A stretch of 64,000 nt of DNA from Dechloromonas sp. H13 (GTDB lineage: Bacteria; Pseudomonadota; Gammaproteobacteria; Burkholderiales; Rhodocyclaceae), in NCBI RefSeq assembly GCF_009469615.1, contig NZ_SSXX01000003.1, forward strand, positions 124,001 through 188,000, read 5' to 3'. The notes below the pieces were generated by a model. It saw only the letters and a program-made list of their open reading frames with translations, did not search any database and was not told where the DNA came from. Of the stretch, positions 1 through 7,415 are shown piece by piece. Within the stretch, counting starts at the first letter, position 1; the number at the start of each line of letters is the position of its first letter. The position numbers and the translations under genes are program-made.

Positions 1-218
1 TCCTGCCGCTTGCCACCATACAAGCGGCCCTGAAGGCAGCCGGGCGGCTATGATTAGGGTGGCGGCCTTCCTTTGAGTGAAACTCGGCATGACGGAGCTA
101 TCGTAGGTCGTCAAACTTTTCGGCCATCCACCCAAACACAAGACTCAGGATCTGTTCCGCTGTTTGGCCGCCGTCGATTGCCATGGCTTGTTGGGCGCCC
201 CGCCGCTAAAATGCCTGC
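1..218. other. Left-edge stretch without a supported gene
   Basis: No coding region is supported here. On the minus strand a 28-codon open frame starts near 183 but lacks a ribosome-binding site. The stretch may be the downstream flank of a gene lying outside the window. Confidence 0.4.
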
Positions 219-455
219 ATGTCGAAAATCCCCGAACCCACGCCTGCGTTGAACAGGCTGCGCGCAGCTGCCGGCTTAATCCCCCTTATTGAGGATGGCC
301 TCCGCCATTCGAAAATCACCACCGAGAAGGCTTCTTTGATGGCGGAGTTTTGCAGTTGGGCGGCTCAGCAAGCAATGGAAGGCGGCCCGGAGGCCTTACG
401 CCTTGGCGACGACATCAAAGCGGGCTTGGAACGGCTTAAAACGCTGCTGGCATAG
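219..455 (+). CDS. Small hypothetical protein, 78 aa
   Basis: I do not recognise a family. The product is a short soluble protein predicted to be mostly helical, with no signal peptide, membrane segment or cysteine pair. No good Shine-Dalgarno sequence precedes the ATG, which weakens the call. It is the first of the small accessory genes in this element and points in the opposite direction to the next genes. It is kept because its composition and length fit a real small protein better than the overlapping frames. Confidence 0.45.
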   Translation: MSKIPEPTPALNRLRAAAGLIPLIEDGLRHSKITTEKASLMAEFCSWAAQQAMEGGPEALRLGDDIKAGLERLKTLLA

Positions 456-522
456 CGGTGGCCAGACATGTCCGGCCACCGCCACTAACGTGTGGCCCCG
501 TTGTGAGAGCTGGATTGCCGAC

Positions 523-831
523 TCACGCCTCGGGCTCCTGCAAATCAAAGACCGGCAGACCGTCAATCACGGCCGCTTCGCTATCGAACTTCAGCCAGGC
601 AATACCGGCTTGCTCCGCGACTTCGAAGATCGTGGCCAGATCGGTTTCCGTCGGCACCCGGTAACGGGGTACGCCGACATAGATGATGCCGCCGCAGTCG
701 GTCGGGTAGGCGTTGACCGACAACTCGTCATCGGCCAATTTCAGGCGGGTGCTTGAACTCAGATGCGAGATCGATAACGAGGCCAAGGGTTCAGCCTGCG
801 CTTGCAAGCTTGCCACGGCGGGCGTTTCCAT
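523..831 (-). CDS. DUF5983-like protein, 102 aa
   Basis: The central and C-terminal region (LKLADDELSVNAYPTDCGG, then YVGVPRYRVPTETDLA and the ending GLPVFD) resembles the DUF5983 family common on proteobacterial integrative elements and plasmids; its function is unknown. The ATG at 831 follows a strong AAGGAGAA ribosome-binding site. The start overlaps the end of the upstream zinc-ribbon gene by 41 bp, so the two are probably co-transcribed. There is no signal peptide or membrane segment. The family assignment is from memory of conserved motifs. Confidence 0.75.
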   Translation of the reverse strand: METPAVASLQAQAEPLASLSISHLSSSTRLKLADDELSVNAYPTDCGGIIYVGVPRYRVPTETDLATIFEVAEQAGIAWLKFDSEAAVIDGLPVFDLQEPEA

Positions 832-1006
832 GCGGTTCTCCTTCCTCGTGATGAGATGTCGACTTGGTCTTGGGGCGCGTGCCAGCCTGACGACTGAAGT
901 TCATGCCGCAGTCGCGACAACGGAACCAGCGCAGGCGGCCCAACGTACCCAGCGGCACGCCGTCGCCCGCGCAAACAGGACAATGGGGTGGGATTCTCGT
1001 CGACAT
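791..1006 (-). CDS. Small zinc-ribbon protein, 71 aa
   Basis: Two cysteine knuckles (CPVC at residues 9-12 and CRDC at about 30-33) form a four-cysteine zinc ribbon, followed by a basic, low-complexity tail. Such proteins usually bind nucleic acid or act as adaptors, but no partner is evident. A GAGGACATC sequence lies just upstream of the ATG. The 3' end overlaps the DUF5983-like gene by 41 bp. Another frame covers part of this stretch, but only this one gives the paired cysteines and a credible start. Confidence 0.55.
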   Translation of the reverse strand: MSTRIPPHCPVCAGDGVPLGTLGRLRWFRCRDCGMNFSRQAGTRPKTKSTSHHEEGEPHGNARRGKLASAG

Positions 1007-1104
1007 GATGATGTCCTCATGCGACCGAAAAGGCAGCCCGACCGGATGAGGTGGGCATGGCTTTGAGCATCGGACGCGACGCGGTTGATCGGCGGCGCAT
1101 GGCG

Positions 1105-1686
1105 CTACATCAGCCCGCGTTCGGCAAACGACACTACCGTGTCGCCGGCGACGACGAAATGGTCGATCACCCGCACGTCCACCAGGCTCAGCGCGTGCTT
1201 CAGGTTCTGGGTCAGCAGCTCATCGGCCCGCGAGGGCTCGGCTTCCCCCGAGGGATGGTTGTGGGCCACAGCCAGCGCGGCGGCATTACGGGCGAGTGCT
1301 CCCTTGACCAGTTCCCGAGGATAGACGGAGGTCTGGGTCAGGGTTCCCCGAAACAACTCCTCGGCTTCGATCAGGCGATGTTGGGCGTCCAGGTAGAGCG
1401 CCAGGAACACCTCATGCTCCAGGCCAGCGCAATACAGCCGTAGCCAGTCGCGCAGGACCTGCGGCGAAGTCATCAGCGGGCCGCTGCGCATCTGCTCACG
1501 CAGGTCGCGCAGCAGCAGTTCGCGGGCAATGCCCAAACGATGGGCGAGAACGGTATCGGTGGTGCCGAGCATGCCCATTTGCGCTACGGCATCGCTGACG
1601 TGTAGAGGGTTGGTACTCGACGCGCAAACCAGGGGCGAGAGTAATTCGCGGACCAGATCGGCGCGGGACAAGGCAGATAGATTCAT
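1105..1686 (-). CDS. radC: RadC family JAB/JAMM-domain protein, 193 aa
   Basis: The C-terminal half carries the RadC/JAMM signature: HNHPSG at residues 142-147 followed by PSRAD at 151-155, the expected metal-binding H-x-H-x(10)-D arrangement. The N-terminal part fits the usual helical region. RadC-like proteins are very common on mobile elements; despite the name, a role in repair is not established and a metalloprotease-like or anti-restriction role is often proposed. I chose the ATG at 1686 because an AGGAG site precedes it and the upstream extension is the hairpin leader shared with other genes here. Confidence 0.93.
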   Translation of the reverse strand: MNLSALSRADLVRELLSPLVCASSTNPLHVSDAVAQMGMLGTTDTVLAHRLGIARELLLRDLREQMRSGPLMTSPQVLRDWLRLYCAGLEHEVFLALYLDAQHRLIEAEELFRGTLTQTSVYPRELVKGALARNAAALAVAHNHPSGEAEPSRADELLTQNLKHALSLVDVRVIDHFVVAGDTVVSFAERGLM

Positions 1687-1757
1687 GGCGTTCTCCTCGA
1701 GTAAACAAGAAAAGCGGGAACGCCGATCCCAAAGGGGACGAGGTCCCCGCTTGGGAT
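1687..1757 (-). promoter_or_regulatory. Double-hairpin leader of radC enclosing the ribosome-binding site
   Basis: Read on the minus strand, an outer ATCCCAA/TTGGGAT stem with an inner GGGGAC/GTCCCC stem spans 1757-1726. It is followed by a GGCGTTC/GAACGCC pair (1724-1718 with 1693-1687) that encloses the GAGGAG ribosome-binding site and ends at the start codon. The same two-part layout precedes three other genes in this window, with looser versions at two more, so it is probably a functional translation-control leader. Confidence 0.7.
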
Positions 1758-1803
1758 GAAGGTGCGGACGAATGTACGTAACATCGGTCGGCACGATGAA
1801 TGA

Positions 1804-1838
1804 GGCAGGTATCGACTGCGACGCCGGCCAGGGGCCGG
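1804..1838 (-). repeat. Dispersed motif with adjoining hairpin, copy 1
   Basis: On the plus strand GGTATCGACTGCGACGCC is immediately followed by the inverted repeat CCGGCC-AGG-GGCCGG. On the minus strand the hairpin comes first and the motif second, about 120 bp upstream of radC. Three further copies (5289, 35540, 44272) have the same orientation and each has its own, different hairpin sequence. Confidence 0.65.
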
Positions 1839-2160
1839 ACTACATTCCACGATGGAATGCATGTAAGCCCAGTCAGTTTCCGGCATCAGTGGGGTGGATT
1901 CAAGGGGATGCAAAGGACGCAACGTTCAAGCGGCCGGAATCCGACGGGCTTGCGAATGGCGTTGGTGATGAGGGCGTGCCGATGGCTTCTGCGGCGCAAC
2001 GGTGCCGCCAGCTTGGTCAAAGGGCCTACTTGCACTCCAGTGTGACTGGGATGTCAGCCTATTGGCACTGCATAAATTTTTTGCATGACCGCCGCAAAAC
2101 CCGCGACAAGCCTGGAAAATTTGATCAAGATGAAGGCTCAACCCTTCACGTAGAACGACG

Positions 2161-2376
2161 ATGATCCGCCTCGGCTCGCAAATTCGACTCACTCGCCGGG
2201 AGGTCGAGCGCTTCCGGAAGATCACCGACATCGAGCCGGTGGACATCCGCACACTCGACGACCTGGACGCCTACATCGCCCGATGCAAGGCGCACTACTG
2301 GGGCGTCTCCAAGGACACCCAGTTCCTGCACTGGCTCATCGACCGCGAATACACCCAGTGCCGCCTGGCGGCGTAG
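2161..2376 (+). CDS. Small hypothetical protein, 71 aa
   Basis: Function unknown. The N-terminal stretch LTRREVERFRKITDIEP resembles the start of the 76-aa protein at 4410 (FTPDEIEAFRKLGLDF). This suggests the two are paralogous small proteins with a helix-turn-helix-like or helical-hairpin fold. No signal peptide or membrane segment is seen. The gene runs opposite to its neighbours. The ATG lacks a strong ribosome-binding site, but a 6-bp perfect stem-loop lies 12 bp upstream. Confidence 0.55.
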   Translation: MIRLGSQIRLTRREVERFRKITDIEPVDIRTLDDLDAYIARCKAHYWGVSKDTQFLHWLIDREYTQCRLAA

Positions 2377-2457
2377 CACGGTTGGTTTTCTGCGGGCGAC
2401 CCCCTCCCCAGCGTTTCTGCCGGGGAGACGTCGCTCCAACGGGTACGGCCCTCGAAG

Positions 2458-3129
2458 TCACTGGAAGACACGCGGCTCGATCGTCGCGCCGCGCATGAAG
2501 GCGAGGTAGGCGCCGGCCTTGCCGATGTCCCGGAAACTGGCGACGACTTCTTCGCGCCGCAGAACGTTCCAGGACGGGTCGGGGTCGCCCGAAGGCTTGA
2601 TGCTCAAGTCGGCTTCGCGGTAGGCGGCATGGCGATACAGGAAGTCGCCCGATTCCCAATCCACGATGGCAAGGAGGCAAGCGCACAGAATGGCGCAGCC
2701 GCCATGCTCGCCGGGCTCGATCAGCAAGGGGACCTTCAAACTCCCCGTCGAGCGGCCAATACGGCCGATGACATCGTGTTCCTCCAGCCAGGGTTCCCCG
2801 GTGCTGGTATCACCGAGGATCAGGCGGACCTTCCGTTCGCGGGTGCGGGAGGTTTCCAGGACCCTGGCGGCCTTGGCATCCGTGCCGGGATCGAAGTAAG
2901 TCGTGCGCGTCAGCGGAGACTGGCTCCAGGCCTGGACGGCTCGGCCGTATTTTTCGTAGCCGGCGAGGGTCGCGTAGTCCTCCTCTGTAAACGCCAGGTC
3001 GGGTCGGCCCAGCCTGCAGGCGATCTGGTTGGCGTGATCCCGGGCGTTGGCGAAGCCCAGACAGGTATAGCCCTCGCCGCAATCGATCACGTAGCGCAGT
3101 TGCGCCGCATTGATACTCACCTTGTTCAT
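2458..3129 (-). CDS. Conserved mobile-element protein of unknown function, 223 aa
   Basis: I recognise the style of protein from proteobacterial integrative elements but know no function. It is soluble, with a central region reading VRLILGDTSTGEPWLEEHDV followed by IGRIGRSTG and a hydrophobic CAILCACLLAIVDW stretch that is too polar at its ends to be a clear membrane anchor. The start at 3129 (MNKVSIN) is preferred over 3150 because AAAGGAAC lies at the right distance. Its leader shows a looser version of the two-hairpin arrangement (3163-3188 and 3135-3158). Confidence 0.75.
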   Translation of the reverse strand: MNKVSINAAQLRYVIDCGEGYTCLGFANARDHANQIACRLGRPDLAFTEEDYATLAGYEKYGRAVQAWSQSPLTRTTYFDPGTDAKAARVLETSRTRERKVRLILGDTSTGEPWLEEHDVIGRIGRSTGSLKVPLLIEPGEHGGCAILCACLLAIVDWESGDFLYRHAAYREADLSIKPSGDPDPSWNVLRREEVVASFRDIGKAGAYLAFMRGATIEPRVFQ

Positions 3130-3134
3130 CTCGG

Positions 3135-3188
3135 GTTCCTTTCGAATCATCGTGGAACTCCACCCCGCAGGGCGTGAGCCCCACGGGG
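3135..3188 (-). promoter_or_regulatory. Hairpin leader of the 223-aa protein gene
   Basis: A CCCCG/CGGGG stem (3188-3184 with 3167-3163) is followed by a GTTCC/GGAAC pair (3158-3154 with 3139-3135) whose second arm includes the ribosome-binding site. The arms are shorter than in the radC, 4282, 5014 and 35264 leaders, so this is a weaker member of the group. Confidence 0.45.
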
Positions 3189-3241
3189 TTGTTGGGTGTC
3201 TGGCGAGCCGACGGGCGGCTAACCGGTGGTGTCGCTGCGGC

Positions 3242-3481
3242 TCAGGCCGCCTGAGCCACTGCCTGGAATCCTTGCGCCAACGCGCCGGCCTCGGTGACGA
3301 CGACCTGGTCGGACAGCAGGCGGTCCAGCTTCAGCAGCAGGGCGTCGGCGTGCTCCTGGTCATCCGGGTAGAGGGACGGGCGCAGTTTCTCGACCTCCTT
3401 CTTGATGAGGCGAAGCTCTGGGACGATGGCGCTCTCAGCGTGCGCTTCGATGGCGTTCAGGATGGCGGTGATAGTGATCAT
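3242..3481 (-). CDS. Small hypothetical protein, 79 aa
   Basis: Unknown function. The product is acidic and probably all-helical (ITITAILNAIEAHAESAIVPELRLIKKE, then a second amphipathic helix). No signal peptide or cysteines are present. The ATG at 3481 is preceded by AAAGGAAGCCTTTG, in which the ribosome-binding site is itself part of an AAAGG/CCTTT hairpin. It lies between the 223-aa and 171-aa genes on the same strand and is probably part of the same accessory region. Confidence 0.65.
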   Translation of the reverse strand: MITITAILNAIEAHAESAIVPELRLIKKEVEKLRPSLYPDDQEHADALLLKLDRLLSDQVVVTEAGALAQGFQAVAQAA

Positions 3482-3766
3482 CAAAGGCTTCCTTTCATTG
3501 CTAGAAAAATGGGGCCGGCATGCCGGGGGCAGATCGGCGGGCGGGGTTTGGCCCGACGCGCGCAGACGGCATAGCGGGCGGGTGTGGGCGCCCCGTGAAG
3601 TCGCTTTGCCTGCGTTCACGGGCACTCGATGGGGTGGTGGGGGATCGGGGCGAGCACCGCACGCACCGCTGGGGGAACAGCGGGCGTGGGCGATCGGCGA
3701 TCCGGATGCGACGGCCGGTGCCGCCGCATCACAGGCCGGGCCGGTGAAGGCCCGGCGCTTCTCGGG

Positions 3767-4282
3767 TCAGGCGGCCGCGCGCGGTGTTTTTGCGCTGGGC
3801 GAGGCCTGGGCTTCAGTGGATGCGGGTAACGGGTCGGCCGCAGACTGGGCCGCCTGTTGCTCGAAGGCCGTGTGTGCCGTCGTGAACTCGGTTTCCCTAG
3901 CCAGGCGGCGCACCTGGGCCACAGCCGGCTCCTTGACCACTTCGGGCAAGCATTCGACGGCGATGTCGCTGCCGTGACGCAGACCCTTCTGCAGACTGCG
4001 CAGCGGCCGGACGAACAGGCCGTGGCACAGCCAGCGGACGAACTGACCGATCCGCTTGTTGCGCGCCTGGCGGGCCTTGTGCTGACGCAGCGATTCCTTG
4101 CAGCACAGGTATAACGCCAGATGGGTACGCTTCATTTCGGGATCGGACTCGAGCTGGGCCATGACTTCCGTCGCGATGGCCGAATCACGGCCGACGCGTT
4201 GGTAGAAGCCGACCCAGGCACGCTCTTCCTCGGACTCGATGCCGGAGCGCCGGGGACGAGGACGGGATTTCTCAAGGGACAT
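3767..4282 (-). CDS. Hypothetical protein, 171 aa, Ala-rich tail
   Basis: No family recognised. The N-terminus is basic, the middle is helical with many lysines and arginines (KARQARNKRIGQFVRWL), and the last 30 residues are Ala/Pro/Ser rich. This would suit a nucleic-acid-binding or accessory protein but that is a guess. The start at 4282 is supported by GGAG upstream and by the conserved hairpin leader that ends at the ATG. A 285-bp gap separates it from the 79-aa gene. Confidence 0.7.
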   Translation of the reverse strand: MSLEKSRPRPRRSGIESEEERAWVGFYQRVGRDSAIATEVMAQLESDPEMKRTHLALYLCCKESLRQHKARQARNKRIGQFVRWLCHGLFVRPLRSLQKGLRHGSDIAVECLPEVVKEPAVAQVRRLARETEFTTAHTAFEQQAAQSAADPLPASTEAQASPSAKTPRAAA

Positions 4283-4347
4283 GGTGTTTTCTCCAATGAC
4301 GAACAGAGGGAACACCTGTCCCTGAGCGGGGAGGCGGTGGACTCCCC
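4283..4347 (-). promoter_or_regulatory. Double-hairpin leader of the 171-aa protein gene
   Basis: GGGGAG/CTCCCC stem (4347-4342 with 4333-4328), then GGTGTT/AACACC (4316-4311 with 4288-4283) enclosing the GGAG ribosome-binding site and abutting the ATG at 4282. This is the same architecture as at radC, 5014 and 35264. Confidence 0.7.
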
Positions 4348-4409
4348 GGGGTTGCACGGACATGCGGCGCTGCTAAGCTGAACGCTCACAGGTCAAGAGG
4401 TGCCCACAC

Positions 4410-4640
4410 ATGCTGCGTGCAGGCGATGCACTACGGTTCACGCCCGACGAAATCGAGGCCTTCCGAAAACTCGGTCTCGACTTCGACGGGGCGCGAACAC
4501 AGAACGACATCGACCAGGCATTGGCCCGATGGGCCGATACGCTGAACGATGAACGTCCCGATCTGCTGGAAAAGATCGCTGCGGCAATGGCGAAGGCCAG
4601 GGGCATCCCGCTACCCGCGCGCTTGACGCGGATACGTTGA
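4410..4640 (+). CDS. Small hypothetical protein, 76 aa
   Basis: Unknown function. The N-terminal motif TPDEIEAFRKLGLDF resembles that of the 71-aa protein at 2161, also on the plus strand and also between minus-strand genes. It is predicted to be entirely helical. AAGAGG lies 8 bp before the ATG. Its last 30 bp overlap the end of the convergent 74-aa gene. Confidence 0.6.
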   Translation: MLRAGDALRFTPDEIEAFRKLGLDFDGARTQNDIDQALARWADTLNDERPDLLEKIAAAMAKARGIPLPARLTRIR

Positions 4641-4835
4641 TGCGGCGTGCCTGCCGTTGTCCTCGGCAATCCTCATCCAGCGGTCGGCGATCCGGTCCAG
4701 GTAGACCAGATCGTCGGCTTCGATCTCACCCGACTCTCGCAAGCGGGCGATCACCTCCCTGACCAGAGACGGATCGTCCTTGGCCAGTTGGATCACAGTG
4801 GCGGCAATGCGCCGGCGGTAGAGGCTGATCGGCAT
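4611..4835 (-). CDS. Small hypothetical protein, 74 aa
   Basis: Unknown function. It is a helical, acidic protein (LAKDDPSLVREVIARLRES then DDLVYLDRIADRWM). The ATG at 4835 is preceded by a perfect AGGAGG at 4842-4847, inside the end of the upstream 58-aa gene, whose stop lies only 2 bp from this start. The two are almost certainly one transcript with translational coupling. Longer readings upstream run through the hairpin leader and are rejected. Confidence 0.75.
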   Translation of the reverse strand: MPISLYRRRIAATVIQLAKDDPSLVREVIARLRESGEIEADDLVYLDRIADRWMRIAEDNGRHAASTYPRQARG

Positions 4836-4837
4836 GA

Positions 4838-5014
4838 TCAGCCTCCTGACGCGCGGTACTCGGAAGCGCAGCCGGAGCGCCCGGGGGCGTTGGGCTGCAG
4901 CTTCAGCAGCGCCGGCACGGCGGGCGTGCGAACAGCGGGCGTCCGGGCATGTCCGGAGCCTCCCAGCAGCACGGCGACCGGGCGCGACTCTCTCGTTACA
5001 GGGATTGCGAACAT
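4838..5014 (-). CDS. Small hypothetical protein, 58 aa
   Basis: Short Ala/Pro/Arg-rich protein with no recognised family. It is supported chiefly by its strong AAGGAG ribosome-binding site, by the double-hairpin leader typical of genes in this element, and by tight coupling to the downstream 74-aa gene. It may act mainly as a leader cistron for that gene. Confidence 0.6.
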   Translation of the reverse strand: MFAIPVTRESRPVAVLLGGSGHARTPAVRTPAVPALLKLQPNAPGRSGCASEYRASGG

Positions 5015-5084
5015 GGTGTTCTCCTTCAGGAATGGAAGGGAACACCCATCCCTGGCGGGGAACTTGGGGTTCCCCGTTCGGGAT
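5015..5084 (-). promoter_or_regulatory. Double-hairpin leader of the 58-aa/74-aa operon
   Basis: Outer ATCCC/GGGAT with inner GGGGAAC/GTTCCCC (5084-5048), followed by GGTGTTC/GAACACC (5046-5040 with 5021-5015) enclosing AAGGAG and ending at the ATG. It is nearly the same sequence as the 4282 leader in its second stem. Confidence 0.72.
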
Positions 5085-5683
5085 GCTCCGCCGTGGACGG
5101 CAGAGCGGCTCGGCGACGTGCCAGGCGGCACGTGCAGGATGAAGGCCCACGGTTCTTGCGAACGGGGCCTTCGCTCGATGCCGATCGACCCGAAGGTCGC
5201 GCGGCAGGACACAGCATTCAGCCGGGTGGCTGAACAAGACACACGGCCATGGACATGGCCGGACCCGATCGACGCCGGGTATCCTTGAGGCAGGTAACGA
5301 CTGCGACGCCAGCAGGGCTGGACTTCAAGGCGACCGGGGTCGCCGATGAAGGCTGTGCAGACACGATGTCCACAGAAAGCCCTTGCAGTATTGCGCAGGG
5401 CTTATCCAGGCTCAAGCCAGCGATCTGAATTGCCACCCGCAAGCGCCAGGGAAGTCAGGGGGTGTACTTGATGAATGCGCCGCGGACTTGAGACGTCCGC
5501 AGACCACACGCCGCCTCGAGTCAGACCCCGTTGTACCGAATCGGTCGTTCGAGAAGATGCCTGAGGGCGAGATGCCATGTGAGATGAAGCGTACGTCGGA
5601 CACTTTCGAGCGCAGGCTGCCGCTCCACATCGTTCCGCAGTCGAAGGAGCCGGGCGCGGCCAGTATCTGGTGCGGCGGCGCGG
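5085..5683. other. Non-coding region with dispersed motifs
   Basis: About 600 bp without a supported gene. It contains the second copy of the dispersed motif and hairpin (5289-5321) and, about 120 bp further on, an ATTGC-N5-GCAA partial palindrome (5429-5442). Both also occur upstream of the helicase gene and near 44.3 kb. It is probably a promoter region for the minus-strand operon starting at 5014. Confidence 0.5.
5289..5321 (-). repeat. Dispersed motif with adjoining hairpin, copy 2
   Basis: GGTAACGACTGCGACGCC (core at 5293-5310) followed by CCAGC-AGG-GCTGG (5309-5321). It shares 21 of 22 positions with copy 1 and lies about 275 bp upstream of the 5014 start codon on the minus strand. Confidence 0.65.
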
Positions 5684-6199
5684 CTACTGGTAGTCGTCGC
5701 CGTCGATCCGCTCGACCGAGGCGTTGTGGATGAGGCTGACGATCCCCTCAGAGATTTCCTCGATCTGCTCCTCCGGCACGTTCAGCGCCTCGCAAAGGCG
5801 GTTCATGGCCCCGAAGTGGCGCGCCAGCGCCCGCTCCATCTGATCGAGGTCGATGGACGCAACGCCCGGGATCACCTCGATGGTGTCGCACAGGCAGCTC
5901 TCCAGCAGCTTGATCGAGTCGTCGGCCTGGGACAGGAAGAAGAACCAGTAGGGCCACTGCGCGTCGAGGCCTTTGAGGAAGGCCCGGACCTCCGAGATCT
6001 CGAAGATTTCGCGCGGGTCGTCGTTGTATCCGTCGACCATCAGGCTGATTCGACCGCAGTAGTCGAGGGCTGCCCGCGGGTCGGCCGTCAAGCCCCGCAA
6101 GAATTCAAGGGGCTCACCGATGTCGCCGGTTTCTATCTGCTGGCGGGAGAACATCAGAAACACGGGCTCGGCGATGCCCGGACGAAGCCGCTGGGTCAT
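5684..6199 (-). CDS. Conserved hypothetical protein, 171 aa (CRR6-like annotation in relatives)
   Basis: Function unknown. Similar proteins on proteobacterial elements are sometimes labelled 'chlororespiratory reduction 6 domain', a weak link that should not be read as function. Characteristic stretches are ISLMVDGYNDDPREIFEI and WPYWFFFLSQADDSIKLL. It is acidic and soluble. Its ATG overlaps the stop of the SRAP gene in an ATGA, so it is the last gene of the thermonuclease > DUF6794 > SRAP operon and is translationally coupled to SRAP. Confidence 0.78.
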   Translation of the reverse strand: MTQRLRPGIAEPVFLMFSRQQIETGDIGEPLEFLRGLTADPRAALDYCGRISLMVDGYNDDPREIFEISEVRAFLKGLDAQWPYWFFFLSQADDSIKLLESCLCDTIEVIPGVASIDLDQMERALARHFGAMNRLCEALNVPEEQIEEISEGIVSLIHNASVERIDGDDYQ

Positions 6200-6876
6200 G
6201 TCGGCTCGACCAGCATTGGGGCATCGGTACGGGATGAATTGACTGCCCGGCTCACCGGGTAAGCGATCATGTCATCGGCCTCGGCAGCGCAAAGCAATAC
6301 GCGCAACATCTCCGCATTCACGTTGGCGGGGTCCAACCAGGCGTCGTAATCGCCGGGGGCCAAGATGACCGGCATTCTGTCGTGGATCGGCATCATCAAC
6401 GCGTTGGCGTCGGTCGTGACGATGCAGCACGAGTGAATTTCCTCGCCGTCGGGCGATACCCACCGCTCGCTGAGCCCCGCGAACCCGAACAGTTCGTTTT
6501 CATCCCGGGGGCGGATGAAATAGGGCTGCTTTACCGTGCGGCCGTCTTCCTGAACGGCCTTCCATTCGAAAAAACCGCTGGCTGGCACAATGCATCGCCA
6601 GCGACGAAACGCGGTGCGGAATGCGGGCTTCTCGGACACCGTCTCCGCGCGGGCATTGCTGAGCTTCGCGCCCATGGTGCCGTCCTTCGCCCACCCGGGA
6701 ATCAGCCCCCAGCGGTAGAGGCTGCCCACCCTCCGGCCGCTCGAGCCGGGGCGAACGACCAACACGTTCGTCGTTGGCGCAATGTTGTAGCGGGGACCGA
6801 AGTCGAAGCCATCGTCGAGGTCGAATCGGTCCCGAATCCGGGATCGCGGGCCGTAGAGCGCATAACGACCGCACAT
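6196..6876 (-). CDS. SOS response-associated peptidase (SRAP/YedK family), 226 aa
   Basis: The protein begins MCGRY, placing the catalytic Cys at position 2. It has the other SRAP hallmarks: NIAPT (31-35), RWGLIPGWAKD (55-65), NARAETV (74-80), Glu104 in FFEW, and His165 in PIHDRMP. SRAP proteins crosslink to abasic sites in single-stranded DNA and shield them. On mobile elements they plausibly protect transferred single strands. The gene starts 1 bp from the end of the DUF6794 gene and overlaps the next gene by 4 bp. All catalytic residues are present, so it should be active. Confidence 0.96.
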   Translation of the reverse strand: MCGRYALYGPRSRIRDRFDLDDGFDFGPRYNIAPTTNVLVVRPGSSGRRVGSLYRWGLIPGWAKDGTMGAKLSNARAETVSEKPAFRTAFRRWRCIVPASGFFEWKAVQEDGRTVKQPYFIRPRDENELFGFAGLSERWVSPDGEEIHSCCIVTTDANALMMPIHDRMPVILAPGDYDAWLDPANVNAEMLRVLLCAAEADDMIAYPVSRAVNSSRTDAPMLVEPT

Positions 6877-6877
6877 C

Positions 6878-7162
6878 TCAATGCACCTTCGGGGTCGCTT
6901 CCCGCAAGCGCCGCCACAGGGCTTCGATGATCACGACAGAGGCATCGTCAGGGTTTTGCGCGCGGGCCGATTGCAGCAGGGCACTGTTCTCCGACCACAG
7001 CCCCAAGTTGTTCCGAATCCACATGCCCATGCCCAAGTGCAATGCGACCAAGTCGTCCTGCGACATGGCGGCGATCTTGGCCTTTTCACCATCTGGCAGC
7101 AGGCCCAGCAACACGCCGACCGCTTGATCGACGGTTTCCGGCCATTGCAGCTTGTGACTCAT
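6878..7162 (-). CDS. DUF6794-like small protein, 94 aa
   Basis: The sequence WPETVDQAVGVLLGLLPDGE, then LHLGMGMWIRNNLGLW, matches the DUF6794 pattern as I remember it; function unknown. The start at 7162 is chosen because AAAGG precedes it and because its ATG overlaps the stop of the thermonuclease C-terminal fragment (ATGA at 7159-7162). Before the IS21 insertion this gene was translationally coupled to the thermonuclease gene; its expression may now depend on IS21 or a cryptic promoter. Confidence 0.8.
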   Translation of the reverse strand: MSHKLQWPETVDQAVGVLLGLLPDGEKAKIAAMSQDDLVALHLGMGMWIRNNLGLWSENSALLQSARAQNPDDASVVIIEALWRRLREATPKVH

Positions 7163-7331
7163 CGCGCCGCCTTTCGCCAATCCCACGGCGGCATAGGCTG
7201 TCCGTCCGACCACAGGCCGGCACGATGGGAACGTGCCTCCTGCTCAGCGAGCTCGTAGCGCTGCGCATCCTCGGCGGATTGTTCCTTGGCGTACTTTCGG
7301 TACCACCACGCAAGCCCGGCGGTCACTTGCG
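7159..7331 (-). pseudogene. Thermonuclease C-terminal fragment, cut off by IS21
   Basis: About 57 codons encoding the end of a staphylococcal-nuclease-like protein (VTAGLAWWYRKYAKEQ, then RAGLW and PPWDWRK). The reading frame is continued by the fragment at 10026-10428 on the other side of the IS21 element. It has no start codon of its own and lacks all catalytic residues. The stop codon overlaps the start of the DUF6794 gene. Confidence 0.9.
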
Positions 7332-7415
7332 TGTCACTGACCGCCACAATAGAGCCACCGCTGACCGGCATATAGGAGCCAGTTTGAATCGTCTCTGAGG
7401 GACGTCTTCGGGGGT

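Larger units (their letters stand above)
1687..2160. other. Intergenic region upstream of radC
   Basis: Besides the radC leader, this stretch holds one copy of the dispersed GGTAWCGACTGCGACGCC motif with its adjoining hairpin (1804-1838). Just before the 2161 gene it also holds a perfect TGAAGG/CCTTCA stem (2131-2148). I see no coding region. Confidence 0.5.

Noticed and set aside
5383..5733. 116-aa plus-strand open frame in the gap before the 171-aa protein
   Set aside because: It lacks a ribosome-binding site, overlaps the end of the convergent 171-aa gene, and crosses shared promoter-like motifs.
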